DNA of 64,000 nucleotides, taken from the NCBI RefSeq assembly GCF_030815085.1, contig NZ_JAUSWG010000015.1; one strand, written 5' to 3'. A model generated the notes under the pieces. That model had not been told where the DNA came from. It saw only the letters and a program-made list of their open reading frames with translations, and made no database searches. Source of the DNA: Paraclostridium ghonii. GTDB taxonomy: Bacteria > Bacillota > Clostridia > Peptostreptococcales > Peptostreptococcaceae. The position numbers and the translations under genes are program-made. This document shows positions 8,656-17,900 of this stretch, in pieces; positions within the stretch are counted from its first letter, which is position 1; the number at the start of each line of letters is the position of its first letter.

Positions 8656-9699
8656 TTATAAATCTATTGTTTTATATCCAGCTGACTTCATTAATCTATT
8701 CATTATAGCTCTACCTACTCCTTGATTTGAAAAAGCCTCAGAATATATAACATCTATTTCCTTTTTATCCATTTCTATTAAAGAGTTAAAAAGGTTGCTT
8801 CCAACTTCATCTAAATTATTTCCAAGACCTATTACTTCACCTTTATAATTTCCTTTGTTTTTGTTTAGACAAATAACTCCGCATTTTAACCCTTTTTCTT
8901 CATTCTCTTCTATTAGAGAATTTATCTTCTCTATTACTTTATAATCTTCACCTCTTACTATATAAACATCTCCATTTGGAGAATAGTGAGTATATTTCAT
9001 ACCTGGGGCTTTAGCTTTTTTTGCATCTGCTTTACCTTCAATTGATGGGTCTATAAGAATTTCTCCAATTATCTCTTCCATTTGCTCTTTTGTTACGCTT
9101 CCCGGTCTTAATATCATAGGCTTTTCAGATGTCATATCTATAACTGTAGATTCTAATCCAAAGTTGCAATCTCCTCCAACTATAATTCCATATACTCTTC
9201 CACTCATTTCATCGCATACATGCTCCCCTTTAGTTGGAGATGGTCTTCCTGATATATTTGCTGACGGAGCTGCTATAGGAACACCTGATTGTCTTATGAT
9301 TTCTCTGGCAACAGGGTTAGAAGGCATTCTTATTGCAACTGTGTCTAATCCTCCGCTAGTTCTTTGTGGAACTATTTCTTTCTTTTTAAATATCATAGTA
9401 AGTGGACCAGGCCAAAATTCATCCATTAATTTTTTAGCTTTTTCATTTATGTCTGTTGCTAATGTGTTGACTTCATCTTTTTCACATATATGTACAATTA
9501 AAGGGTTATCACTTGGTCTTCCTTTTGCTTCATAGATTTTTTTTACAGCATCTTCATCTAAAGCATTTGCGCCTAAACCATAAACTGTTTCTGTAGGAAA
9601 AATAACTGTCTTTCCTTCTGATAAAAAGCTTGCATGCTTTTTTATCTCTTCCTTGTCTATATTCGCTTCATCAATTTTACTTATTTTTGTATTTATCAT
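8656..9699 (-). CDS. ywlC: L-threonylcarbamoyladenylate synthase (Sua5/YwlC type)
   Basis: Makes threonylcarbamoyl-AMP from threonine, bicarbonate and ATP for the t6A37 modification of ANN-decoding tRNAs. The protein is 347 aa. It has the YrdC domain (PTETVYGLGANA, AKGRPSDNPL, RMPSNPVAREII, PSANISGRPSPT, ESTVIDM) followed by the C-terminal Sua5 domain (about residues 215-347), linked by a segment containing APGMKYTHYSP. The start is moved to the ATG at 9697-9699, which has AAGGAAGG at 7-nt spacing; the longer frame has no SD. Confidence 0.93.
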   Translation of the reverse strand: MINTKISKIDEANIDKEEIKKHASFLSEGKTVIFPTETVYGLGANALDEDAVKKIYEAKGRPSDNPLIVHICEKDEVNTLATDINEKAKKLMDEFWPGPLTMIFKKKEIVPQRTSGGLDTVAIRMPSNPVAREIIRQSGVPIAAPSANISGRPSPTKGEHVCDEMSGRVYGIIVGGDCNFGLESTVIDMTSEKPMILRPGSVTKEQMEEIIGEILIDPSIEGKADAKKAKAPGMKYTHYSPNGDVYIVRGEDYKVIEKINSLIEENEEKGLKCGVICLNKNKGNYKGEVIGLGNNLDEVGSNLFNSLIEMDKKEIDVIYSEAFSNQGVGRAIMNRLMKSAGYKTIDL

Positions 9700-9724
9700 T
9701 AGTATACCTTCCTTCATATTTAGT

Positions 9725-10402
9725 TTATATATAGCTCACTACTAAAATCCCAATTAAAAAACCTATTATAGAATGCATAGATTTTGCTAATGGAAATATT
9801 TCTTCTAAAACTACATACATCATAGTTCCTGCTGCTATAGCTAAAAAACCCCCTATTAAAGAAGTACACATACCTGCAAAATATGCTCCAAGAAAACTGC
9901 CTAACCCCATAGGAATACCTGCTATTAAAGTTAAAAATACTACTTTAAATGTGTTCATTTTACTGCAAACTAAGCTGAGTCCCATAGCTAGCCCTTCTGG
10001 TACATTATGAATACCTATTACAATTGCCAAAGTTATCCCCAAATTTTCAGTTGCTATAAATGAAGATCCTATAGCTAGTCCTTCTGGTAAGTTATGTAAC
10101 AATATACTTAAAAATATTAAGTATCCAGATTTAAGATTAGTCTCTATTTCTAACTTATTTTTTATTAGCATGGTTAATAAAGCTCCAGCAAATACAAATA
10201 GGGATGTATAAATAACTCCAATTTGGTTCATGGATTCTTTAAGAAGATCAAATACTACAACAGCTAACATTACTCCACCTGATATTCCCATAAAAAAACT
10301 TAAGTACTTTTTCACATTTTTTCTAAAAATAATGGATATAATTCCTCCAATTCCTGTCCCTAAAACTCCAGATATTAATCCAATCAATGTTATTTGAAAC
10401 AA
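9725..10402 (-). CDS. ZIP family divalent metal transporter
   Basis: Membrane protein of 225 aa with seven to eight hydrophobic helices. The paired motifs LHNLPEGLAIG and IHNVPEGLAMGL in the middle helices carry the metal-binding His, Asn, Pro and Glu residues of the ZIP/ZupT family, which imports Zn2+, Fe2+ or Mn2+. Substrate cannot be read from the sequence. The start is a TTG with a GGGGG SD 9 nt upstream and no in-frame ATG nearby. It lies between prfA and ywlC, unrelated in function. Confidence 0.88.
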   Translation of the reverse strand: MFQITLIGLISGVLGTGIGGIISIIFRKNVKKYLSFFMGISGGVMLAVVVFDLLKESMNQIGVIYTSLFVFAGALLTMLIKNKLEIETNLKSGYLIFLSILLHNLPEGLAIGSSFIATENLGITLAIVIGIHNVPEGLAMGLSLVCSKMNTFKVVFLTLIAGIPMGLGSFLGAYFAGMCTSLIGGFLAIAAGTMMYVVLEEIFPLAKSMHSIIGFLIGILVVSYI

Positions 10403-10500
10403 TGTACGTTACCCCCTAGTACTATTTAACTTGTTCTAAATTTTATGTTCTACAAATTACTATTATTACAATACTAGAGAATAACTATTTTTATTTACAA

Positions 10501-10527
10501 AAAATCCCTATTTAAAATAGGGATTTT
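10501..10527 (-). terminator. Terminator after prfA
   Basis: Perfect 13-bp stem aaaatccctattt/aaatagggatttt. A and T runs flank it on both sides, so it could act in both directions. It starts 12 nt after the prfA stop. Confidence 0.85.
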
Positions 10528-10538
10528 TAATATTCTAA

Positions 10539-11603
10539 CTATAAAGACATCATCTTTTCAGTTTGATCTACAGTTATTAATGCATCTATCATTTCAGTTA
10601 AATCTCCATCTAAGAATGCATCTAATTTATATAGAGTTAAGTTTATTCTGTGATCACTTACTCTTCCTTGAGGGAAGTTATAAGTTCTTATTCTTTCAGA
10701 TCTATCCCCTGTTCCAACCTGACTTTTTCTTTCTGCTGCTATATCTTTGTGTTGTTCAGCAACTGCTTTATCATATAGTCTAGCTTTTAATATTTTTAAT
10801 GCTTGTTCTTTATTCTTTAATTGAGATTTTCCATCTTGGCAAGATACTACTTCACCTGTAGGTATATGTGTAACCCTTACAGCAGAGTCTGTAGTATTAA
10901 CACTTTGTCCTCCATTTCCTGAAGAACGGAAAACGTCTATTCTTAAATCATTTGGATTTATTTCTACTTCAACATCTTCTACCTCTGGTAAAACTGCAAC
11001 TGTTGCTGTTGATGTATGTATTCTTCCTCCTGATTCAGTAGACGGTATTCTTTGAACTCTATGAACCCCTGATTCATATTTAAGAACTGAGTATGCGCCT
11101 TTACCTTTTATCATGAAAGATACTTCTTTGTATCCTCCAACACCAGTTTCACTAGAACTTAATAATTCTACTTTCCATCTTTTTCTCTCTGCATATCTGC
11201 AATACATTCTGAATAAGCTTCCAGCAAATAGAGCTGCTTCATCTCCTCCAGCTCCACCTCTGATTTCAACTATAACGTTTTTATCATCATTAGGGTCCTT
11301 TGGTAATAGTAATATTTTTATTTCTTCCTCTATAGGCTCAACTTTTTCTTCCATTTCAGCTAATTCCATTTTAGCTAACTCTCTTAATTCTTCATCTGAT
11401 TCTTCTTGTAATATAGTTTTAGATTCAGATATAGCGTTCATAACATCTTTGTATTCTCTAAACTTCATTATAATTGGTTCTAAATCAGAATGTTCTTTTA
11501 TAAATTTTTGCCATACTTTTTGATTATTTATTATTTCCGGGTCTGCTATCTTTTCGCTTAATTCTTTATATTTATCTTCTAATACTTCTAATTTGTTTAG
11601 CAT
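10539..11603 (-). CDS. prfA: Peptide chain release factor 1
   Basis: Class I release factor for UAA and UAG, 354 aa. The catalytic GGQ is in SSGNGGQSVNTTDSAV, and RIHTSTATVAVLPEVEDVE precedes it. The start is the ATG at 11601-11603 with AGAGGTG 6 nt upstream; the longer frame would begin at a GTG that is itself part of this SD. It is followed upstream by prmC, the enzyme that methylates the GGQ glutamine, an arrangement conserved across bacteria. Confidence 0.98.
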   Translation of the reverse strand: MLNKLEVLEDKYKELSEKIADPEIINNQKVWQKFIKEHSDLEPIIMKFREYKDVMNAISESKTILQEESDEELRELAKMELAEMEEKVEPIEEEIKILLLPKDPNDDKNVIVEIRGGAGGDEAALFAGSLFRMYCRYAERKRWKVELLSSSETGVGGYKEVSFMIKGKGAYSVLKYESGVHRVQRIPSTESGGRIHTSTATVAVLPEVEDVEVEINPNDLRIDVFRSSGNGGQSVNTTDSAVRVTHIPTGEVVSCQDGKSQLKNKEQALKILKARLYDKAVAEQHKDIAAERKSQVGTGDRSERIRTYNFPQGRVSDHRINLTLYKLDAFLDGDLTEMIDALITVDQTEKMMSL

Positions 11604-11646
11604 ACTTTTCACCTCTTTAATTGTAAAATATCAATAGTTGATTATA

Positions 11647-12498
11647 TCATAGTTTATAGCCTATAACAACTCTATCGATTCCTTGTAAATCTTTCTTTGT
11701 GTATATTTTAGAATAACCATTATCCTTCATAATACCACATACGTCTTTAGCTTGATCATGGCCAACTTCAAAAGCTAATATTCCTCCATCCTTTAAATAA
11801 CAAACAGATTCTTTAGTTATAGCTCTATAAAAATCCAATCCATCTTCTCCACCTTCAAGAGCTATGTATGGTTCATAGTCCTTAACTTGAGTATGAAGTG
11901 TCTCTATATCTTTTTTTCTTATATATGGAGGGTTGGAAACTATTAAATCTAATTTTATGTTTTTATCTTTAATTCCACTGAATAAATTCGACTCTATAAA
12001 ATCAATTTTACTATCAACCTCATTACTTATAGCATTCTTTTTTCCTATACTCAAAGCCTTATCAGATATGTCTAATGAATAGACATGACAATCATCTATA
12101 TAATTAGCTAGACTCACTGATATAGCTCCCGACCCTGTTCCAATATCTACTATACTTAATCTTTTTTTCCCTTTGGTTAATTCTATTATTTCTTCAACTA
12201 GAACTTCAGTGTCTGATCTTGGAATCAACACTCCTTCCTCTACAAAAAAATCTAATCCCATAAATTCTCTATTGTTAACTATATACGCAATAGGTCTACC
12301 ATTTAATCTGTCTTTTACCATTTTATTAAATTCTTTCATTTGCTCATGTGAAAGTTGTTTATTTAAATTTAATTGAATGTATAATCTATCAACATCTCCT
12401 AAAACCTTTTGTAATATTATTTCAGTATCTAACTTAGGAGTATCGCTAATATTAGATAGTTCTTCCATGTATTTAATTAAAATTTCTTTTATTGTCAT
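11647..12498 (-). CDS. prmC: Release factor glutamine N5-methyltransferase
   Basis: SAM-dependent methyltransferase that modifies the GGQ glutamine of release factors, 283 aa. An N-terminal helical domain (residues 1-80) is followed by the Rossmann fold with VDIGTGSGAISVSLA (SAM binding) and the catalytic NPPY in SNPPYIRKKD. The ATG at 12496-12498 is preceded by AAGGAGA. The longer frame starts at a GTG upstream of this SD and would create a false overlap with the neighbouring gene. It is adjacent to its substrate gene prfA. Confidence 0.96.
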   Translation of the reverse strand: MTIKEILIKYMEELSNISDTPKLDTEIILQKVLGDVDRLYIQLNLNKQLSHEQMKEFNKMVKDRLNGRPIAYIVNNREFMGLDFFVEEGVLIPRSDTEVLVEEIIELTKGKKRLSIVDIGTGSGAISVSLANYIDDCHVYSLDISDKALSIGKKNAISNEVDSKIDFIESNLFSGIKDKNIKLDLIVSNPPYIRKKDIETLHTQVKDYEPYIALEGGEDGLDFYRAITKESVCYLKDGGILAFEVGHDQAKDVCGIMKDNGYSKIYTKKDLQGIDRVVIGYKL

Positions 12499-12512
12499 AC
12501 AGTTCTCCTTTA

Positions 12513-13409
12513 TCACTTTATAACAGCACTTAATGCTTTTAATGCAACTTCAAGTTGTTCATCATCCGGCTCTTTAGTTGTAAGTTTTTGCAACATCATA
12601 CCTGGATAAGATACAATTCTCGTCAAAATATTATTATATTTCCCAAGCAATTTTATAATTTCATATGATATCCCAGCAACGATAGGAACGCATATTATTC
12701 TCATAAAAATTCTTATAAATGGATTTGGCCATCCAAAAAAGGAAAAAAGTATTATAGAAGTAAACATTACTATAAATAAAAAATTAGTTCCACATCTTGG
12801 ATGTTGTGTCTTAAATTCCCTTGCATTTTCAACTGTTAAATCAAGATTATTTTCATAACAATAAATAGCCTTGTGTTCAGCTCCATGATATTCAAATACT
12901 CTTTTAACATCTTTATTCATTGATATTAAAAGTATATAAATGAATAAAATACATATTCTAGTAAATCCTTCTATTAAATTCAACATCAAATTCCTATTTA
13001 CAAAACTTGAAAACAATCCACCTATCATAGTTGGTGTAACCACAAATAGCAACGTTGATAAAAACAATCCTATAAGTAAGGAAATTATTATTATTACATC
13101 ATTAGCTTTATCTTTAAATATTTTATTTATGAATTTATCAAATCCTGACTCTTCTTCATCTTCTTCTAAAAAAAACTCCGATGAAAAATTCATACTATTT
13201 ATTCCTTCAATCATAGTTTCTATTAATATAAAGGCGCCTCTTATAAAAGGAATCTTGTCTATATTTTTATCAGATATCCAACTTTTTATATTCCTTTTTC
13301 TAATTATAATTTCTCCATCATTTTTTCTAACAGCTACAGCTCTCTTATTTTTAGATTGCATCATAACGCCTTCTATTACAGCTTGACCTCCTACGGCTTG
13401 CTTTTTCAT
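12513..13409 (-). CDS. yqhQ: DUF1385 family membrane protein (YqhQ-like)
   Basis: Protein of 298 aa starting MKKQAVGGQAVIEGVMMQ, the signature of the DUF1385/YqhQ family. It has several hydrophobic helices from about residue 100 and the conserved EYHGAEHKAIYCYE and QHPRCGTNFLF motifs, whose His, Glu and Cys residues suggest metal binding. It is often found next to prmC/prfA in Clostridia, as here. Its biochemical role is unknown to me, and the 'metal-dependent enzyme' label in databases is not proof. Confidence 0.85.
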   Translation of the reverse strand: MKKQAVGGQAVIEGVMMQSKNKRAVAVRKNDGEIIIRKRNIKSWISDKNIDKIPFIRGAFILIETMIEGINSMNFSSEFFLEEDEEESGFDKFINKIFKDKANDVIIIISLLIGLFLSTLLFVVTPTMIGGLFSSFVNRNLMLNLIEGFTRICILFIYILLISMNKDVKRVFEYHGAEHKAIYCYENNLDLTVENAREFKTQHPRCGTNFLFIVMFTSIILFSFFGWPNPFIRIFMRIICVPIVAGISYEIIKLLGKYNNILTRIVSYPGMMLQKLTTKEPDDEQLEVALKALSAVIK

Positions 13410-13461
13410 ATGTTCACCTCTACTCCTAATTATATATATAATATTACTATATTAGGTAAAG

Positions 13462-13483
13462 AAAAAACACCTAAAAGGTGTTT
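13462..13483 (-). terminator. Terminator after tdk
   Basis: 8-bp stem aaacacct/aggtgttt followed on the minus strand by a run of six T. It separates tdk from the yqhQ-prmC-prfA group. Confidence 0.8.
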
Positions 13484-13496
13484 GTTATAAATAAAT

Positions 13497-14072
13497 TTAT
13501 TTTTCAACTACATGACACTTTCTGCATCTAGCCTCATAGCTTTCAACAGCTCCAACTTGTATTATAGGTTCATCATACTTAGCTGGTTTTCCATTTATAA
13601 GTCTTTGTGATCTAGTTGCAGGCTGTCCACACACTGAACATATGGCTTGAATTTTATCTACAAACTCAGCCACAGCTAATAACCTAGGTGTAGGGCCAAA
13701 AGGTTCCCCTTTAAAGTCCATATCTAATCCAGCTGCAATAACTCTTATACCTCTATCTGCTAACTCTATAGCCATATCAACTACTTTATTATCAAAAAAT
13801 TGTACTTCATCTATTCCAACTACCTGCGTTTCTTCATTTATGTATTTTCCTATGTCAGAAGAATCTTTTATTGGAATAGCATTTATTGCATATCCACTGT
13901 GAGATACTACATCTTCTTTACTATATCTATCATCTATAAGAGGTTTAAAAACAACTACATTTTGCTTAGCAATCTTAGCTCTTTTTAATCTTCTTATAAG
14001 CTCTTCACTTTTACCACTGTACATAGGACCTATGACAACTTCTATATATCCATGATTTATCGGTCTATACAT
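13497..14072 (-). CDS. tdk: Thymidine kinase
   Basis: Salvage kinase for thymidine and deoxyuridine, 191 aa, type II. The P-loop GPMYSGKS is at residues 15-22, the Walker B/catalytic VVGIDEVQFF is present, and two CxxC pairs (ICSVCG and CRKC) form the structural zinc site. The lasso segment GLDMDFKGEPFGP is family-typical. The ATG is preceded by TAGGAGGATTAAGT. It has its own terminator. Confidence 0.97.
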   Translation of the reverse strand: MYRPINHGYIEVVIGPMYSGKSEELIRRLKRAKIAKQNVVVFKPLIDDRYSKEDVVSHSGYAINAIPIKDSSDIGKYINEETQVVGIDEVQFFDNKVVDMAIELADRGIRVIAAGLDMDFKGEPFGPTPRLLAVAEFVDKIQAICSVCGQPATRSQRLINGKPAKYDEPIIQVGAVESYEARCRKCHVVEK

Positions 14073-14099
14073 ACTTAATCCTCCTAGATAAATAAAATA

Positions 14100-14119
14100 G
14101 GAGTTGGCAAGCCAACTCC
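14100..14119 (-). terminator. Terminator after rpmE
   Basis: Perfect palindrome ggagttggcaagccaactcc, followed on the minus strand by the T-rich TATTTTATTT. It lies about 10 nt after the rpmE stop. Confidence 0.75.
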
Positions 14120-14129
14120 GTATTTACTA

Positions 14130-14330
14130 TTAGTCGATTTTGAATCTCTTCTTGAACTTGTCTATTCTTCCACCAGCTTCTATATTCTTTTGCTTTCCAG
14201 TATAGAAAGGATGGCATTCTGAACATATCTCAACTTTTATTTCATCTTTAGTTGATCCAGCAGCAAATGTGTTTCCACAAGCGCAACGTACTTCAACTTC
14301 TTCGTATTTTGGTTGTATATCTTTTTGCAT
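14130..14330 (-). CDS. rpmE: 50S ribosomal protein L31, zinc-binding type
   Basis: Ribosomal protein of the central protuberance, 66 aa. The four zinc-ligand cysteines (CAC and CSEC) are present, so this is the C+ form that also stores zinc. No C- paralogue is in the window. The start is the ATG at 14328-14330 with AGAGGTG 6 nt upstream; the longer GTG start lies within that SD. It follows rho, a frequent bacterial arrangement. Confidence 0.97.
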   Translation of the reverse strand: MQKDIQPKYEEVEVRCACGNTFAAGSTKDEIKVEICSECHPFYTGKQKNIEAGGRIDKFKKRFKID

Positions 14331-14443
14331 ATTTGTCACCTCTTCTCCTTACTTTTCGAAATTAATTATATTAACTTTTCGTTTTTCATTATTCAACTAC
14401 ACCATTATAACACAAGATTATTTAGGGTACAAGAGTTTTCTAA

Positions 14444-15895
14444 TTAGTTTAAAGCCTCTTTTAGATACTTTACAAACGTCTTATTATCCTTCGTTCTCTT
14501 TAGTAATTCTAACACTTTATCAGTAACTTCATAGACAGAGTTATTACTCATATCTTTTCTAAGTTTCCAAAGTGCAGCCTTCTCTTCTTCTGTTAATAAT
14601 AGATCTTCTCTTCTTGTTCCTGATTTATATATATCAACAGCAGGGAACACTCTCTTCTCAGCTAATTTTCTATCTAAGTGTAATTCCATATTTCCAGTTC
14701 CTTTGAACTCTTCAAATATAACATCATCCATTCTAGATCCCGTTTCAACTAGAGCTGTGGCTAAGATAGTTAAAGACCCACCTTGCCTAATATTTCTTGC
14801 AGCACCAAAGAATTTTTTAGGTCCATGAAGCGCTCCAGGATCTAAACCTCCTGATAACGTTCTTCCAGTAGGTGATATACTTAAGTTGTACGCCCTTGCA
14901 AGTCTTGTAATACTATCTAGTAATATAACAACATCTTTGCCATGTTCAACTAATCTTTGAGCTCTGTTTAAAACCATTTCTGCAACTTTAACGTGGTGAC
15001 TTGATACTTGGTCAAAAGTAGAGTAGATAACATCCGCATCTATTGATTCTTGAATATCTGTAACCTCTTCTGGTCTTTCATCTATAAGAAGAACTATTAA
15101 TTCTACGTCTGGATGGTTTTTAACTATACTATTAGCTACACTTTTTAAAAGTATAGTTTTCCCAGCTTTAGGAGGAGCTACTATTAAACCTCTTTGCCCT
15201 TTTCCAATAGGAGAAATTAAATCGATTAGTCTTGTTGATATTTCATTTTGATACTTCTCTAATGTAAGTTTCTCTTGTGGGTATATAGGTGTAAGAGTTT
15301 CAAATGCTCTTCTTTGTGTCGCAGTTTCAGGATGTTCATCATTTATTTTTTGAACATATAATAATGCTCTAAACTTTTCGCCACTTTTTGGGTGTCTAGT
15401 TATACCTTTAACTTTATCCCCTGTTTTCATGTTAAATCTTCTAATTTGGGATGGTGAAACATATACATCATGTTCTGTCGATAAGTAATTAGGACCTCTT
15501 AAAAATCCAAATCCATCTGGCAGTATCTCTAAAACCCCCATTACCTCATCATCTTTAGATGTATTAAACTCATCAACAATCTTAGCTTCATTAACTTCTT
15601 TAACATTGTACGAATTTCTGTTGTAATTTTGATTGTATCTTTGAGTTCGATTTTCATAAACCTTAGTTTCTTGCTTATTTACACTTTGTTTTTGTTCACT
15701 TTTAATTTCTTCTTTTTTTTCGATTTGTTTATTATTATCTATCATGTTTTTATTTTTATACTCATTTATTATTTGTATTAACTCATTTTTCTTATACTTG
15801 CTTATAGACTTGATCTCTAATTTTTTAGCTAATTCTTTTAGTTGCATTAGAGTCATGTCATTTAAATTATCTAAAGTTATATCTTTTGTATTCAA
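14444..15895 (-). CDS. rho: Transcription termination factor Rho
   Basis: Hexameric RNA-dependent ATPase/translocase, 483 aa. Order of parts: Rho N-terminal SAP-like helical domain (residues about 5-45), a hydrophilic Asn/Gln/Lys-rich linker (about 50-110), the RNA-binding cold-shock-like domain (VMGVLEILPDGFGFLRG), and the ATPase core with P-loop APPKAGKT, LIDERPEEVTD and LDSITRLARAYN. The start is a TTG at 15893-15895, 6 nt after AGGAGG; the longer frame reads through that SD. The linker is discussed under findings. Confidence 0.97.
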   Translation of the reverse strand: MNTKDITLDNLNDMTLMQLKELAKKLEIKSISKYKKNELIQIINEYKNKNMIDNNKQIEKKEEIKSEQKQSVNKQETKVYENRTQRYNQNYNRNSYNVKEVNEAKIVDEFNTSKDDEVMGVLEILPDGFGFLRGPNYLSTEHDVYVSPSQIRRFNMKTGDKVKGITRHPKSGEKFRALLYVQKINDEHPETATQRRAFETLTPIYPQEKLTLEKYQNEISTRLIDLISPIGKGQRGLIVAPPKAGKTILLKSVANSIVKNHPDVELIVLLIDERPEEVTDIQESIDADVIYSTFDQVSSHHVKVAEMVLNRAQRLVEHGKDVVILLDSITRLARAYNLSISPTGRTLSGGLDPGALHGPKKFFGAARNIRQGGSLTILATALVETGSRMDDVIFEEFKGTGNMELHLDRKLAEKRVFPAVDIYKSGTRREDLLLTEEEKAALWKLRKDMSNNSVYEVTDKVLELLKRTKDNKTFVKYLKEALN

Positions 15896-16036
15896 AAAAG
15901 TCCTCCTATCCAATAATTAAATTACAATTTTACTCGGAAATTAAAGGCGTGCAAATGAGAAGCTAACATTATTATAGCAAACAGTTAATTTTAATACTAT
16001 CACTATTTATGCATTATGGTCAACAAATAAAAAAAT

Positions 16037-16062
16037 AAAACTATTTAAACAAAAATAGTTTT
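16037..16062 (-). terminator. Terminator after glpX
   Basis: 10-bp stem aaaactattt/aaatagtttt with a 6-nt loop, then T-rich sequence on the minus strand. It starts 16 nt after the glpX stop. Confidence 0.75.
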
Positions 16063-16077
16063 ATTTTTAACGCCGTT

Positions 16078-17076
16078 TTATACGCTATATTTAACCATTA
16101 AATCAGTTAATATATCATTTTTATCAACCGAGTGTATTGCATCAATAAATCTTATTGTTCCTGTTTTTGCTCTCATAACAACAGAGTTTGTTGTTACTTT
16201 TCCGTTTCCTAAGCTAACTACGCCTTTTATTAAATCTCCATCTGTTATCCCTGTAGCTGCAAAGAAAAGTTCATCTCCTTTAGCTAAATCTTCTAGTGAT
16301 AATATCTTTTCTATATCTTCATCTTCTATGCCCATTTCATGGCATCTAACTCTTTCTTCATCACTTAGAGGATATATTTGAGCTTGCATATCTCCTCCCA
16401 TACATTTTATAGCCGCGGCTGTTATAACACCCTCAGGTCCTCCACCAATTCCCATAAGCATGTCTATTCCTGTATCTTCAAAACAAGTGGCAATACCTGC
16501 AGCAACGTCTCCATCTCCGAACATTTTTATTCTTGTTCCTAATTTTCTCGCTGCTTCAAATATATAGTTATGTCTATCTCTATCTTGAACTATTATTGTC
16601 ATTTCTGTAGTTTTTTTATTTAAGGCTTTAGCTACATTTTTTATATTTTCCTCAACACTAGCATTTAAATCTATACATCCTTTTGCTTTTGGCCCAACAA
16701 TTATTTTTTTCATATACGTATCTGGAGCTTTAAGTAAGCTTCCTTTTTTTCCCATAGCTATTACAGATATAACATTCGGTAATCCTTTAGCTATTAGTGT
16801 AGTTCCATCTAACGGATCTACTGCTATATCAACTTTCATGCTGTCTTCTGTCCCCATACCAACTTTTTCACCAATGTATAACATAGGTGCTTCATCTAAT
16901 TCTCCCTCACCTATTACAACCTCACCATCGATTTTTACTGTTTCAAAAGCTCTTCTCATTGCCTCAACTGCAGCTCCATCAGCTCCGTTTTTGTCTCCTC
17001 GTCCCATAAATTGCGATGAAACTAAAGCTGCTGCTTCCGTTACTCTAACTAACTCTAATGCTAAATTTCTATCCAT
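16078..17076 (-). CDS. glpX: Fructose-1,6-bisphosphatase class II
   Basis: Gluconeogenic phosphatase of the GlpX type, 332 aa. Metal and substrate motifs include GEGELDEAPMLYIGE and AVDPLDGTTL, the inositol-phosphatase-like Mg2+ site, plus GGGPEGVITAAA. The start is the ATG at 17074-17076; the SD AAGGGAG abuts the ATG at 17085 but has 9-nt spacing to the internal one. It lies downstream of the transaldolase gene, both being sugar-phosphate enzymes, but a terminator separates them. Confidence 0.97.
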   Translation of the reverse strand: MDRNLALELVRVTEAAALVSSQFMGRGDKNGADGAAVEAMRRAFETVKIDGEVVIGEGELDEAPMLYIGEKVGMGTEDSMKVDIAVDPLDGTTLIAKGLPNVISVIAMGKKGSLLKAPDTYMKKIIVGPKAKGCIDLNASVEENIKNVAKALNKKTTEMTIIVQDRDRHNYIFEAARKLGTRIKMFGDGDVAAGIATCFEDTGIDMLMGIGGGPEGVITAAAIKCMGGDMQAQIYPLSDEERVRCHEMGIEDEDIEKILSLEDLAKGDELFFAATGITDGDLIKGVVSLGNGKVTTNSVVMRAKTGTIRFIDAIHSVDKNDILTDLMVKYSV

Positions 17077-17202
17077 AAAATTCATCTCCCTTGGTTCGTT
17101 AATCTCTCTTCAAAATTATATATCACATTTATTAAATAGTAAACATTTATTAATGTTAAATATTACTTTTAGTATGGTATATAATTAAAAATCGCATTAA
17201 AA

Positions 17203-17231
17203 AAAGGCGATAATTTTTAATTATCGCCTTT
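17203..17231 (-). terminator. Terminator after transaldolase gene
   Basis: 11-bp perfect stem aaaggcgataa/ttatcgccttt with a 7-nt loop and a long T-run on the minus strand, 4 nt after the stop codon. Confidence 0.9.
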
Positions 17232-17234
17232 TTA

Positions 17235-17882
17235 TTAATTTTTAGGTACACTTTCCCAATCTTTAAGGAATTTTTCTATTCCTATATCTGTCATTGGATG
17301 ACCCAACATTTGTTTGAAAACTTTATATGGAACAGTTGATATATCTGCACCCGCTTTAGCTGAAGTTAAAACATGTTGAGGATGTCTTATACTAGCTGAT
17401 ATTATTTCTGTTTCTATACCATGTATATTAAATATATTTGAAACTTCTTCTATTAACATTATTCCTTCTTGACCTATATCATCTAATCTTCCTACAAAAG
17501 GACTTACATAAGATGCGCCTGCTTTAGCTGCTAATAAAGCTTGGTTTGATGAGAATATTAGTGTTACATTAGTTTTTATACCTTTTTTGGCTAAAGCCGC
17601 TACAGCTTTTAATCCTTCTGCACACATAGGAATTTTTATTACTATATTTTGATGAATTTTACTTAATTCTTCACCTTCTTTTATCATTCCTTCGCTATCC
17701 ATTGAAATAACTTCTGCAGATATTGGCCCATCTACAATTTGAGTTATTTCCTTTACTACATTTTCAAAAACTCTTCCTTCTTTAGCTATTAGTGAAGGGT
17801 TTGTTGTAACGCCTTCTATAACGCCCCATGAATTTATTTCTTTTATTTCATCAACATTTGCAGTATCTATAAATAGTTTCAT
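17235..17882 (-). CDS. Transaldolase / fructose-6-phosphate aldolase (TalC family)
   Basis: TIM-barrel class I aldolase of 215 aa, the short TalC/MipB type. Segments MKLFIDTANVDEIKEI, GVTTNPSLIAKEGR, TNVTLIFSSNQALLAAKAGA and YVSPFVGRLDDIG are family signatures. Whether it acts as a transaldolase (nonoxidative pentose phosphate path) or a fructose-6-phosphate aldolase cannot be decided from sequence. The ATG follows CCAAGGAGG. It is 18 nt downstream of a 36-codon membrane-peptide gene and probably co-transcribed with it. Confidence 0.93.
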   Translation of the reverse strand: MKLFIDTANVDEIKEINSWGVIEGVTTNPSLIAKEGRVFENVVKEITQIVDGPISAEVISMDSEGMIKEGEELSKIHQNIVIKIPMCAEGLKAVAALAKKGIKTNVTLIFSSNQALLAAKAGASYVSPFVGRLDDIGQEGIMLIEEVSNIFNIHGIETEIISASIRHPQHVLTSAKAGADISTVPYKVFKQMLGHPMTDIGIEKFLKDWESVPKN

Positions 17883-17900
17883 GTTTTTACCTCCTTGGAT

